Origin: CAYUAI01 sp964442745
GTDB taxonomy: Bacteria; Pseudomonadota; Gammaproteobacteria; S012-40
Direction: 5' to 3'
DNA length: 43,684 bases
Assembly: GCA_964442745.1 (NCBI GenBank)
Contig: CAYUAI010000028.1
Span: 1-43,684, forward strand
Position numbers and translations under genes: made by a program. Below are positions 26,401 to 33,454 of the stretch, piece by piece. Under the pieces are notes generated by a model. The model worked only from the letters and a program-made list of their open reading frames with translations, made no database searches and was not told the origin of the DNA. Position 1 is the stretch's first letter; each line of letters begins with the position of its first letter.

Positions 26401-28762
26401 TCATGATTTTGTGTTGGGTCGATGTTTCACTTGTCATCGGCCTAACGGACCGGCAATAACGAAAAAGTCAGCCGACCATATTGCTTCGGGCGATGATTGT
26501 AGTTTATGTCATGTGACGGCACCACAGCTTTGGACAGGTATTGTGAGCTCGGCAGTTGATCATGGAGCCGGTGGTGTGATTGGTGCATGTGAGAGTTGTC
26601 ATGATGGTAATATAGCGATAGGCAAAAATGATGGACCTAACGCGACCCACATCAACTCGACGAATGTGTGTGGCGAATGTCATGAGCCTCCCCCCACCCC
26701 TGCATGGACAGTTATTTCGACCTTAGTGGACCATACCCAAGTGATTGGCATAGAGAACTGTGCGGGTAATTGCCACAATGGTGAGATTGCTGTGGGTAAA
26801 TTAACAGGTCCTTCGGCGTTTCATATAACAAGCTCGGATGAATGTGCGGCTTGCCATTCAACGAATAGATTTGTGCCGGCTGTACGAGTCGATCATTCCG
26901 AAGTCTCGTTACCCTGTGAGGAGTGTCATGCGGTAACTTTGACCAACAATTTAGCTCAAGGGAAATTTGACGGTGATACTGGTGTTCACATTGAGTCATC
27001 AGATAAATGTAATGCTTGCCATTCTACGATTCAATTCATACCGGCAATTTTTGTGGATCACGATGAAGTGACTGGCATTGAGTCCTGTGGTCTCAACTGT
27101 CACAATGGTATCATTGCGATTGGTAAAGAAGGTAAAGTGGGTGGACCGACTAATTTTCATATCACAACGTCGGAGGCGTGCGAGCAATGCCATACTACCC
27201 AGACGTTTATCCCCGCCGCCGTAGTTGATCATAATGAAATCACCTTGGCCTGTACCGAGTGTCATGATGGTAGTGGCGCTAAGGCTCAATCCTATAAATC
27301 AAATCTGCATATTGCGACCACCGAGGTATGTGATGCCTGTCATGATACCTTTCAATGGATGCCTGCGACCGATGTGGATCACCTTGAGGTATTAGCGCTC
27401 GAAGTTTGTGAGGCCTGCCATGATGGTGTGGCAGCGGTGGGTAAAACCTCTGGTCATATCCCTACCAAGGATCAATGTGGTGTTTGTCATTTACCTAAAC
27501 CTACGCCATGGTCGTCGGTGTTAGTGGTGGATCATGGCCTGGTCATTGGTACTTGTGAAGCGTGTCACAATGGTGCGTTGGCCATTGGCAAAAATGATGA
27601 GCATATTATCACTACCGAGTCGTGCGCGGCTTGTCATCTTATTTATCCAACTCCATTTGCTGAGGTATTTAAGGTGGACCACAACGAAGTGATTGGTATC
27701 GATAGCTGTGGAGATAACTGCCATAATGACGTGGTTGCCATAGGCAAATTGGGCGGACCGACAGGAACGCACATTACAACGTCGGATTTCTGTGGTGCGT
27801 GCCATAATACCCAGCAATTTGTGCCAGTAACCGTCGTTGATCACAATGAAATTTTTATTGCATGCCAAGATTGTCACGGCGATGCTGTTGGATTAGCACC
27901 TGGGCGGACCAGTGGTCCCTCTGGCATTCATATCGAAAGTCATCAAACCTGTGATTCCTGCCATGATACGACCACTTGGGAGACAGTTCGAGTGGATCAT
28001 TCTGCTATTGATATTGCATTCTGTACTCAATGTCATATTGATGGTGGTTCAGGGGGAGGTAAAAATGAAGGAAGTCAGCCTCATATGCCAACCACCGATA
28101 TTTGTGAATCTTGTCATTCTAAGCAAAGCTGGATTCCAGCGGTGAATGTTGATCATAATGAAGTTGTCGTCGAATGTATTGAATGTCATGTGGCTGGAGG
28201 GTTTTCAAATATCAATATGGGAACAAACCACATGCCGACTACGACAGATTGCGGTGCATGTCATTCGACATCGGTATTTGTGCCACAGATTGCAGTCGAT
28301 CACGACTATGTTAATGCGCCAACCTGTGTGACTTGTCATAATGGTTTTTTCGCACTGAGCAAGTTAGATGGACCCAGTCGATCGCATATTTCTACTACCG
28401 ATTTGTGTGATGCATGTCATGTGACCGATACCTTTATTCCAGTGAAACGAGTGGATCACAATGAGGTTAACATTAGTATTGATTGCGGTACCTCTTGTCA
28501 CAATGGCCAGATTGCGACGGGGAAACATGCAACACATATTCTGACTACTGAGAATTGCGATCCTTGCCACACCACCACCTCTTGGGCACCGGATACCATG
28601 GATCATAATGAAGCAATAGGTACTTGTGAAAGTGCCGGCTGCCATAATCCACCATCGACTCACTCAGCCGTCAATGTGATTTCTGACTGTGGCAGTTGTC
28701 ATTCAACCACGACCTGGTTGGATCCGATTAATCAATTACCTGCGCCAGCCGCCTTGTTTTAA
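23492..28762 (+). CDS. Giant cytochrome c with 65 haem motifs
   Basis: The frame opens at a GTG at 23312 (1816 residues). The signal peptide FWSRLLCVFLLMMTSVAWA begins about 86 residues in, so a start at the ATG at 23492 (MKKNMNLG) is more likely; none of the candidates has a strong ribosome site. There are 65 haem motifs: 59 CxxCH, four CX3CH (CAGNCH, CGLNCH, CGDNCH, CGTSCH) and two CX4CH (CGQSSCH, CESAGCH). The array uses the same diheme unit as the 47-haem protein, with VDH and HI histidines. From about 26640 onward it is organised in longer repeats, with PTP and GPT/GPS inserts and Phe for Trp. It ends CHSTTTWLDP like its sister. No lipobox, sorting tail or membrane helix is seen at the C-terminus. 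It is probably a secreted or surface haem wire. Confidence 0.92.
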   Translation: MKKNMNLGQPSIQKSSLMDLSKCFWSRLLCVFLLMMTSVAWAKIEYNSYAIGSALTASQLPAHHLPLTANDICASCHINNNWLISKIDHSALSGTCVSCHNNIFSGGKHEMHLVTQGSCEACHATNTWEQIANFDHQLVTGTCISCHDGTRMIGKSIDHLVTSNNCDACHTTTMWTMVQVVNHDEIHGACESCHNGSSATGLSSDHMVTFDSCNACHETFAWTTLTNNAVIAMGRDPITSQRSKALASRAFGFDHAANNATTNCGQSSCHDGASGSTGKNLGHVNSTNVCDTCHLSTLSWRLVAIDHQQVVGQCADCHNTAIAVVPSAVTTKPNNHISSTDTCEACHSPQVWKPVRFVDHDQVLGTCLSCHDGTVSPGKQDISVGKPVHILSSEVCDTCHTTFTFSPTQRINHNEVQGTCESCHGENEYGALFGNKTVNHLVSSEACGACHTTKSWLAGSKVDHNQVDTANCTTCHAPAPEGIATPKTANHIPTSDACGTCHNTTIWRVVAFVDHNEILGACFDCHTGSIAKGKSKNHVPTNDKCEACHTSSSWAPLLGTGYDHQQNQDGVVCSFCHNNGLALGKNATHIQTIAECDTCHKIEAWGGVTPAQIHSNLTQPCVSCHNGSVSTGKGFGHIESSDACDSCHVTITWTTRDVDHTQVANSPNDCVSCHDNTIASGKTLGVHILSTDVCGACHTTAVWVPDKSVDHQEVLGTCVSCHTDGADSGGKNDGPKQSHINTSDICDTCHSTVAWVPARFVEHNDVQGDCIACHDGTIAGGKEIALTPHIETSDACGACHSTLRWLPATSVDHTEILIDCLQCHDGSGSITQNGKSSDHIDTSDNCGACHLTTVWTQTPGFNHDETTNLKPCETCHEGQTASGLPGFHIPTTGQCEHCHSPKGWQVLNTFINHEGVSAECSSCHNGTTVTTGKSAQHIPSKSECQMCHVVTPGIGRSGVTWLDVQSADVNHDFVLGRCFTCHRPNGPAITKKSADHIASGDDCSLCHVTAPQLWTGIVSSAVDHGAGGVIGACESCHDGNIAIGKNDGPNATHINSTNVCGECHEPPPTPAWTVISTLVDHTQVIGIENCAGNCHNGEIAVGKLTGPSAFHITSSDECAACHSTNRFVPAVRVDHSEVSLPCEECHAVTLTNNLAQGKFDGDTGVHIESSDKCNACHSTIQFIPAIFVDHDEVTGIESCGLNCHNGIIAIGKEGKVGGPTNFHITTSEACEQCHTTQTFIPAAVVDHNEITLACTECHDGSGAKAQSYKSNLHIATTEVCDACHDTFQWMPATDVDHLEVLALEVCEACHDGVAAVGKTSGHIPTKDQCGVCHLPKPTPWSSVLVVDHGLVIGTCEACHNGALAIGKNDEHIITTESCAACHLIYPTPFAEVFKVDHNEVIGIDSCGDNCHNDVVAIGKLGGPTGTHITTSDFCGACHNTQQFVPVTVVDHNEIFIACQDCHGDAVGLAPGRTSGPSGIHIESHQTCDSCHDTTTWETVRVDHSAIDIAFCTQCHIDGGSGGGKNEGSQPHMPTTDICESCHSKQSWIPAVNVDHNEVVVECIECHVAGGFSNINMGTNHMPTTTDCGACHSTSVFVPQIAVDHDYVNAPTCVTCHNGFFALSKLDGPSRSHISTTDLCDACHVTDTFIPVKRVDHNEVNISIDCGTSCHNGQIATGKHATHILTTENCDPCHTTTSWAPDTMDHNEAIGTCESAGCHNPPSTHSAVNVISDCGSCHSTTTWLDPINQLPAPAALF

Positions 28763-28782
28763 TTTCATATAGTTCATTTCTA

Positions 28783-28822
28783 GCAATAAAAAAGACCTCA
28801 ATATTGAGGTCTTTTTTATTGC
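28783..28822. terminator. Perfect 40-base palindromic terminator
   Basis: Two 20-base arms are exact complements with no loop: AAAAAAGACCTCAAT meets ATTGAGGTCTTTTTT. The T-runs on both strands make it bidirectional. It ends the 65-motif cytochrome transcript and isolates the regulator gene that follows. Confidence 0.9.
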
Positions 28823-28927
28823 TTATTTTTTCTTTTCCAATCCCTATTTATTATCGGCATTGGTTTTCCTGCGCCAAATTTTGCATGTTTTTTAGTAATG
28901 TTGAGCTGTCTATGGTAGGAGGTATTT

Positions 28928-29602
28928 ATGGAAATGGGCGTTGTTAATACAACTCGTGAGAAGGTGTGGCCATTACCTTTTAGTATGAAAGGAATTGAGT
29001 GGTTGCAGGGTGTTGAAAATACACGAGTTGTGGAGTTTTCTGCCGGGAAGAGCGTCTTTCGTGATGGCGAATCCTGTACCCATTATCTGTTCTTGATGGA
29101 GGGGGTTATTCGGGTTCATAAAATTTCAGAGACGGGTCATGAAATTACCCTATATCGCATAAGGGCGGGCGAAGCCTGTGAATTGACAACCTCGTGCATG
29201 TTGGCGGATGACATGTACCATGCGGCGGCGATCACTGAAACAACAACAAAAATAATACTGATTTCAAAAGATTGTTTTCAGAAGGCGTTGGTGCATTCGG
29301 AGGCGTTTCGCCGTTATGTTTTTGCGTCCGTCGAGAAGGGCATCCATGATTTACTTTCGTTAATTGAAGAGGTGGCGTTTGGCGCGGTAGATCACCGTTT
29401 GGCTCGGTGCTTGTTGGCGAATCAAAATGAAAAAGCCGTTGTTCGAGTGACACATCAGGCATTGGCCGTTGATTTAGGGACCGCTCGTGAAGTTGTTAGC
29501 CGAGCCTTAAAAAAATTTGAGAAACAGGGTTGGATACATTTACATCGAGGCTGGCTTGACGTGGTCAATGAAAGTGAATTAAATAATTTGTTAAAAAAGT
29601 GA
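28928..29602 (+). CDS. Crp/Fnr-family transcriptional regulator
   Basis: This is a 224-residue protein. Residues about 30-140 form the cyclic-nucleotide-binding-like beta-roll (FSAGKSVFRDGESCTHYLFLMEGVIRVHK; GHEITLYRIRAGEACEL). Residues about 155-215 form the Crp-type winged helix (VTHQALAVDLGTAREVVSRALKKFEKQGWI). There is no FNR-like N-terminal cysteine cluster. Cysteines at the roll (SCTHY, EACELTTSC) and DCF could sense redox, but that is only a guess. AGGAGG gives a strong ribosome site. It follows the giant cytochrome after a strong terminator and precedes the DUF2892 gene. It is a likely local regulator of the island or of the DUF2892 gene, but no binding site was identified. Confidence 0.88.
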   Translation: MEMGVVNTTREKVWPLPFSMKGIEWLQGVENTRVVEFSAGKSVFRDGESCTHYLFLMEGVIRVHKISETGHEITLYRIRAGEACELTTSCMLADDMYHAAAITETTTKIILISKDCFQKALVHSEAFRRYVFASVEKGIHDLLSLIEEVAFGAVDHRLARCLLANQNEKAVVRVTHQALAVDLGTAREVVSRALKKFEKQGWIHLHRGWLDVVNESELNNLLKK

Positions 29603-29721
29603 GTCTAGTGTGACTTTGTTACGGAGTGGCAGGCTTGTTAAGTGTGTAATCAAAGTGATGGGTAGTGATTAAATTGTCCATTCCTAAACATGATTAGTTA
29701 TACACAAGAGGAGCGCCAGCA

Positions 29722-30087
29722 ATGAGTATGCAAGAGACAAAAACTTTCATTCACCAAAATTTAGGGCTAGTTGACCGAATATTTCGAGTATTACTTGGCA
29801 CGGTGATGCTTGGAATTCCTTACTTTTTATTGCTTCAGCATGGAGCGGTCGCTCAGTGGTGGCAATCGAGTTTGATGGCGCTATCCGTTTACCCTTTTTT
29901 GACTGGCATTTTGGGGACTGATCCTGTTTATCGATTATTCCACATGAAAACTTGTGATTTATCGAATCGAAATCAGTGTGGGAGTTTTCCTTTTCAGGTG
30001 GATGCCATGGCTGGGCATAATCCGATTGCGGATTCTGATTTAGAGCACACGTTACTGCATTCGCATCATGAGGAAAAAAACATCTAG
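29722..30087 (+). CDS. DUF2892-type small membrane protein
   Basis: The 121-residue protein opens with NLGLVDRIFRVLLGTVMLGIPYFLLL, the first helix of the DUF2892 (YgaP-like inner-membrane) domain. A second hydrophobic segment (SLMALSVYPFLTGILGTDPVYRLF) follows, then the conserved-looking CDLSNRNQCG. The C-terminal tail is rich in histidine (HTLLHSHHEE) and may bind metal. The DUF2892 part is usually fused to rhodanese or found next to sulfur or redox genes; here it stands alone. GAGGAG gives a good ribosome site. It is probably co-regulated with the Crp/Fnr gene 120 bases upstream. Its function is unknown. Confidence 0.8.
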   Translation: MSMQETKTFIHQNLGLVDRIFRVLLGTVMLGIPYFLLLQHGAVAQWWQSSLMALSVYPFLTGILGTDPVYRLFHMKTCDLSNRNQCGSFPFQVDAMAGHNPIADSDLEHTLLHSHHEEKNI

Positions 30088-30129
30088 CGCGATTGAGAGA
30101 TGTAATAGATTGATTTAACAGATAAAAAC

Positions 30130-30147
30130 AGAGCCAAGGATGGCTCT
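30130..30147. terminator. Small hairpin after DUF2892 gene
   Basis: Seven-base arms AGAGCCA/TGGCTCT surround the loop AGGA, about 40 bases after the stop. No good T-run follows, so termination is uncertain. Confidence 0.4.
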
Positions 30148-30287
30148 CTTCACCGCTGGCACCTCAGTTGGTTAAATAATAATTTTTTCTCGCCATATTT
30201 TACGTCAGCTCATGGCAGGTTTTGTCATACCCCAATGGCGTAAAATAAGCTATGATTCAGGTCTTTTAAAAGCAACGATTAACTTAA

Positions 30288-31523
30288 ATGAGCGCCATGA
30301 GTAAATTATTTAACCGACGGAAAACCGTCGCGGTTAACGTGAAGAACGTGACGATTGGCGGTGATGCGCCCATTGTTGTGCAATCAATGACAAATACGGA
30401 TACGGCGGATGCTGTCGCCACTGCTGTTCAGGTATTCCAGCTTGCCAAAGCAGGGTCTGAGTTAGTGCGTATTACAGTGAATTCAGAAGAGGCGGCTGAA
30501 GCGGTACCCGAGATTCGGGAGCGACTGGATCGTATGGACTGTGATGTGGGTTTGATTGGCGATTTCCATTTTAATGGGCATAAATTATTACAAAAATACC
30601 CCACTTGTGCACAAATACTGGATAAATATCGAATCAACCCAGGCAATGTGGGGCGTGGTAAGAAAAAAGATAGCCAATATGCCACCATGATTGAAATCGC
30701 TTGCCAGTACCAAAAACCAGTGCGCATTGGGGTGAACTGGGGAAGTTTAGATCAAGCCCTCATGGCAAGTTTGATGGATGAAAACGCTCACATAGCCCAA
30801 CCGAAAACCTCCACTGAAGTGATGCATGAAGCATTAATACGGTCTGCACTCGATAGTGCGGCACGGGCTGAGGAGATTGGTTTGGCGCGAGATAAAATTG
30901 TGCTGTCTTGCAAAATGAGCGGTGTGCAAGATTTGATTTCTATTTATCGAGATTTAGCACAACGTTGTGATTACGCGTTACATCTTGGCTTAACCGAGGC
31001 GGGTATGGGCAGCAAAGGCATTGTTGCATCAACTGCCGCGTTAGCCGTATTGTTGCAGGAAGGCATTGGTGACACGATTCGAATTTCATTGACACCACCA
31101 CCGGGTGGGGATCGAAGTCGAGAAGTGATTGTTGCCCAGGAAATATTACAAACCATGGGGTTGCGATCTTTTACGCCGATGGTGATTGCTTGTCCGGGTT
31201 GTGGTCGCACCACAAGTACCTTTTTCCAACAATTAGCGCAAGATATTCAGAGCTATTTACGAGAACAAATGCCAGTATGGCGCGACCAATACCCTGGTGT
31301 TGAAACGATGGATGTGGCGGTCATGGGTTGTGTCGTCAATGGACCGGGTGAAAGTAAACAGGCCAATATTGGGATTAGTTTACCCGGAACCGGCGAAATA
31401 CCTGTTGCCCCGGTTTATGTTGATGGTGAAAAAATCGTCACTTTGAAAGGTGACAATATTGCCAAAGAGTTTCAAGCCATTGTTGACCAATATGTTGTGC
31501 GTAAATATTCATCGGCAGATTGA
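30288..31523 (+). CDS. ispG: 4-hydroxy-3-methylbut-2-enyl diphosphate synthase
   Basis: IspG makes HMBPP from MEcPP in the non-mevalonate isoprenoid pathway, using a [4Fe-4S] cluster and reduced flavodoxin or ferredoxin. The TIM-barrel start VAVNVKNVTIGGDAPIVVQSMTNTDT is classic. Cluster ligands are visible: C302 and C305 in ACPGCGRTT, C348 in MGCVVNGPGE, and E355. The 411 residues are longer than E. coli IspG (372) and match the longer proteobacterial form. A second ATG nine bases in (MSKLFNRRK) is equally likely as the start. ttcA follows almost at once, so they are one operon; both need Fe-S clusters. Confidence 0.96.
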   Translation: MSAMSKLFNRRKTVAVNVKNVTIGGDAPIVVQSMTNTDTADAVATAVQVFQLAKAGSELVRITVNSEEAAEAVPEIRERLDRMDCDVGLIGDFHFNGHKLLQKYPTCAQILDKYRINPGNVGRGKKKDSQYATMIEIACQYQKPVRIGVNWGSLDQALMASLMDENAHIAQPKTSTEVMHEALIRSALDSAARAEEIGLARDKIVLSCKMSGVQDLISIYRDLAQRCDYALHLGLTEAGMGSKGIVASTAALAVLLQEGIGDTIRISLTPPPGGDRSREVIVAQEILQTMGLRSFTPMVIACPGCGRTTSTFFQQLAQDIQSYLREQMPVWRDQYPGVETMDVAVMGCVVNGPGESKQANIGISLPGTGEIPVAPVYVDGEKIVTLKGDNIAKEFQAIVDQYVVRKYSSAD

Positions 31524-31537
31524 AAAGGATTGCAAGC

Positions 31538-32368
31538 GTGTCAAAAATCGAAAAAAAACTATTACATTATACTGGTAAGGCCATTGCCGATTACAACATG
31601 ATCCAAACTGGTGACCGAGTGATGGTCTGTTTGTCAGGTGGCAAGGACTCTTATACGTTACTGCGCTTATTGCACTTCTTGCGTATTCATAGTGGTTATA
31701 AGTTTGAGTTATTTTCTTATACGCTAGATCAAGCGCAACCCGGTTGGGATGATACCGCGATGCGAGTCTGGTTAGAGCTGCATGGTTATGCTTATGAGAT
31801 CGGGCGTCAAGATACCTATTCCGTGGTCGTAGAAAAAATACCGGAAGGGAGAACCTATTGCTCGCTTTGTTCACGCATGCGGCGCGGTAATATCTATGGT
31901 TATGCGCGGGAAAATGGTTTTAACAAAGTGGCATTAGGGCATCATCGAGATGATTTAATTGAAAGCGCCTTGATGTCCATGATGTATAGTGGTGAAATTC
32001 GTTCGATGCCGCCCAAGTTGTTAACCCAGGATAAACGATTGGTTGTCATTCGACCGATGGCTTATTGCCAGGAAAAAGATATTATTGCCTATGCAAGTGA
32101 GCAGCAGTATCCGATTATTCCATGTCATTTATGTGGTTCTCAAAAAAATAGGACTCGACAAAAAGTTAAACAACTGATTGCCCAATTAGCCAGCGAAAAT
32201 GCCAAAGTACCTAGCAATATTCTAAATGCCTTGAGTAATGTGAAACCTTCGCAATTAATGGATAAAAAACTTTGGGATTTTACGGCATTAGAAGATGGGC
32301 TCGAACCGCCAATAGTGACGGATAGTCATATCGCCAACAATTCCTCAGCGGCACTAGATTTTGCTTGA
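31538..32368 (+). CDS. ttcA: tRNA 2-thiocytidine biosynthesis protein
   Basis: TtcA thiolates cytidine 32 of some tRNAs using ATP and an Fe-S cluster. The PP-loop is SGGKDS within VMVCLSGGKDSYTLLRL. The CxxC pair is YCSLCSRMRRG, and a further pair is PCHLC. ALGHHRDD and RSMPPKLL are also typical. The frame can be read from a TTG at 31520 that overlaps the ispG stop. However, AAGGA eight bases before a GTG at 31538 gives the start VSKIEKKLL, which matches family N-termini, so that start was chosen (276 residues). Confidence 0.95.
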   Translation: MSKIEKKLLHYTGKAIADYNMIQTGDRVMVCLSGGKDSYTLLRLLHFLRIHSGYKFELFSYTLDQAQPGWDDTAMRVWLELHGYAYEIGRQDTYSVVVEKIPEGRTYCSLCSRMRRGNIYGYARENGFNKVALGHHRDDLIESALMSMMYSGEIRSMPPKLLTQDKRLVVIRPMAYCQEKDIIAYASEQQYPIIPCHLCGSQKNRTRQKVKQLIAQLASENAKVPSNILNALSNVKPSQLMDKKLWDFTALEDGLEPPIVTDSHIANNSSAALDFA

Positions 32369-32449
32369 ATGCATGATTTAGTTTGCCTATTATAGTGAAA
32401 TGAGCAATGTGTTTTTTTCAATCACTTCCTAAAGATTAAGGAGAATAGT

Positions 32450-32701
32450 ATGAAAAAATGGTTGGTTTTGCTGATAGGCTTGGGGTTCGCTGGTACCGTC
32501 GCGGCGGGCTCTCTCAATGGAGAGGGTGTGCATATCAAGGGGGGATGTTCATCAAAAGATAAAGTGGCTCAATTTCACAAATTCCACAGCAAAAAATGGA
32601 CGCTCGCTGAGCAACCCAAGCAATCGGGTGTGGATGAGGTTGAAAAAGCTGTCAATGACGCGGCGACAAAAACTCACATACCATTGGATAAATTCATATA
32701 A
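32450..32701 (+). CDS. Small secreted protein of unknown function
   Basis: This is an 83-residue protein with a textbook signal peptide (MKKWLVLLIGLGFAGTVAA, cleavage before GSLNG). A strong ribosome site (AAGGAG) lies upstream and a good terminator downstream, so it is a single-gene unit. The mature 64 residues are basic, with one cysteine and histidines in QFHKFHSKKW. No domain is recognised. It may be a small periplasmic protein. Confidence 0.75.
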   Translation: MKKWLVLLIGLGFAGTVAAGSLNGEGVHIKGGCSSKDKVAQFHKFHSKKWTLAEQPKQSGVDEVEKAVNDAATKTHIPLDKFI

Positions 32702-32775
32702 ACTTTAATGGATTTGTTTTGTTGCTAATGCTGTTATCAAAAATACTAGTTTGATAAATGGTTGGATGTTTTTCT

Positions 32776-32809
32776 AAAAACCCCTGGATTTATTACTCCA
32801 GGGGTTTTT
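32776..32809 (+). terminator. Rho-independent terminator
   Basis: Thirteen-base arms AAAAACCCCTGGA/TCCAGGGGTTTTT surround an eight-base loop, followed by more T. It ends the small secreted protein gene at 32701. Confidence 0.92.
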
Positions 32810-32908
32810 TTATTGATAACCTACATTTGGCGTCAAGGCATGTGAACTGAATCTCTAGAGAGATCACATGATCCGGGGGCGAAATGCAAATGGTAAGGTC
32901 AAATAATA

Positions 32909-33202
32909 ATGATTGTGATTTATGATAAAAAAGGGTTTACTAAATTATTGGAAATACCGGGTATGAGTTTACGTGGTATGGATCTACGTGGTGTTAATCT
33001 AAAAGAGGCAAATTTAGTACAAGTGGACTTAACTGGGGCCGATTTGCGGGATGTAAATCTTGAACAAGCGGATTTGCGATTGGTTAATTTAACGGATGCC
33101 GATTTAACGGGAGCCTGTCTGGCAGGGGCCGATTTGATGGGAGCCAATTTAACCAATACCAAAATGGACACCAAAAAAATAATTCCGATCCAAATCGTCT
33201 AG
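32909..33202 (+). CDS. Pentapeptide repeat protein
   Basis: The 97-residue protein consists mostly of about fourteen A(D/N)Lxx repeats from residue 20 to 88 (MDLRG, VNLKE, ANLVQ, VDLTG, ADLRD and so on). These fold as a right-handed square beta-helix. Known members include DNA-mimic gyrase protectors, but many have no known role and this one is too short to assign. There is no signal peptide. AAGG precedes the start. It is likely a cytoplasmic single gene. Confidence 0.85.
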   Translation: MIVIYDKKGFTKLLEIPGMSLRGMDLRGVNLKEANLVQVDLTGADLRDVNLEQADLRLVNLTDADLTGACLAGADLMGANLTNTKMDTKKIIPIQIV

Positions 33203-33454
33203 CGCACATGCCCTGATTAAAAATACGAGATATAAATCAACCATTCAAGTATTTTACCCGACCTTGAAGTGTGTGAATGGATGGCGAGGACTCATGGTAT
33301 AACATAGATTCAAATATGGTAACTAGCTGTGTCAGGAAAAAATATTCATCTAAAGCCGGGTGTGCTGCTATGGTGACCCGTTTTTATAGTGTGGTACAAA
33401 ACTCGATCAGCATACAAAAAAAACAATATCGGGTAATCATTAAGGGAGAGGGAG

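Noticed and set aside
23957..28663. Many minus-strand open frames of 60-118 codons within the giant cytochromes
   Set aside because: They recur at each repeat unit because antisense of CxxCH repeats lacks stops. None has a ribosome site or a recognisable domain, so they are shadows of the tandem repeat.
17640..28740. CRISPR-like array from regularly spaced repeats
   Set aside because: The repeats are about 140 bases, imperfect, in one reading frame and encode haem motifs; there are no short exact repeats with unique spacers and no cas genes.
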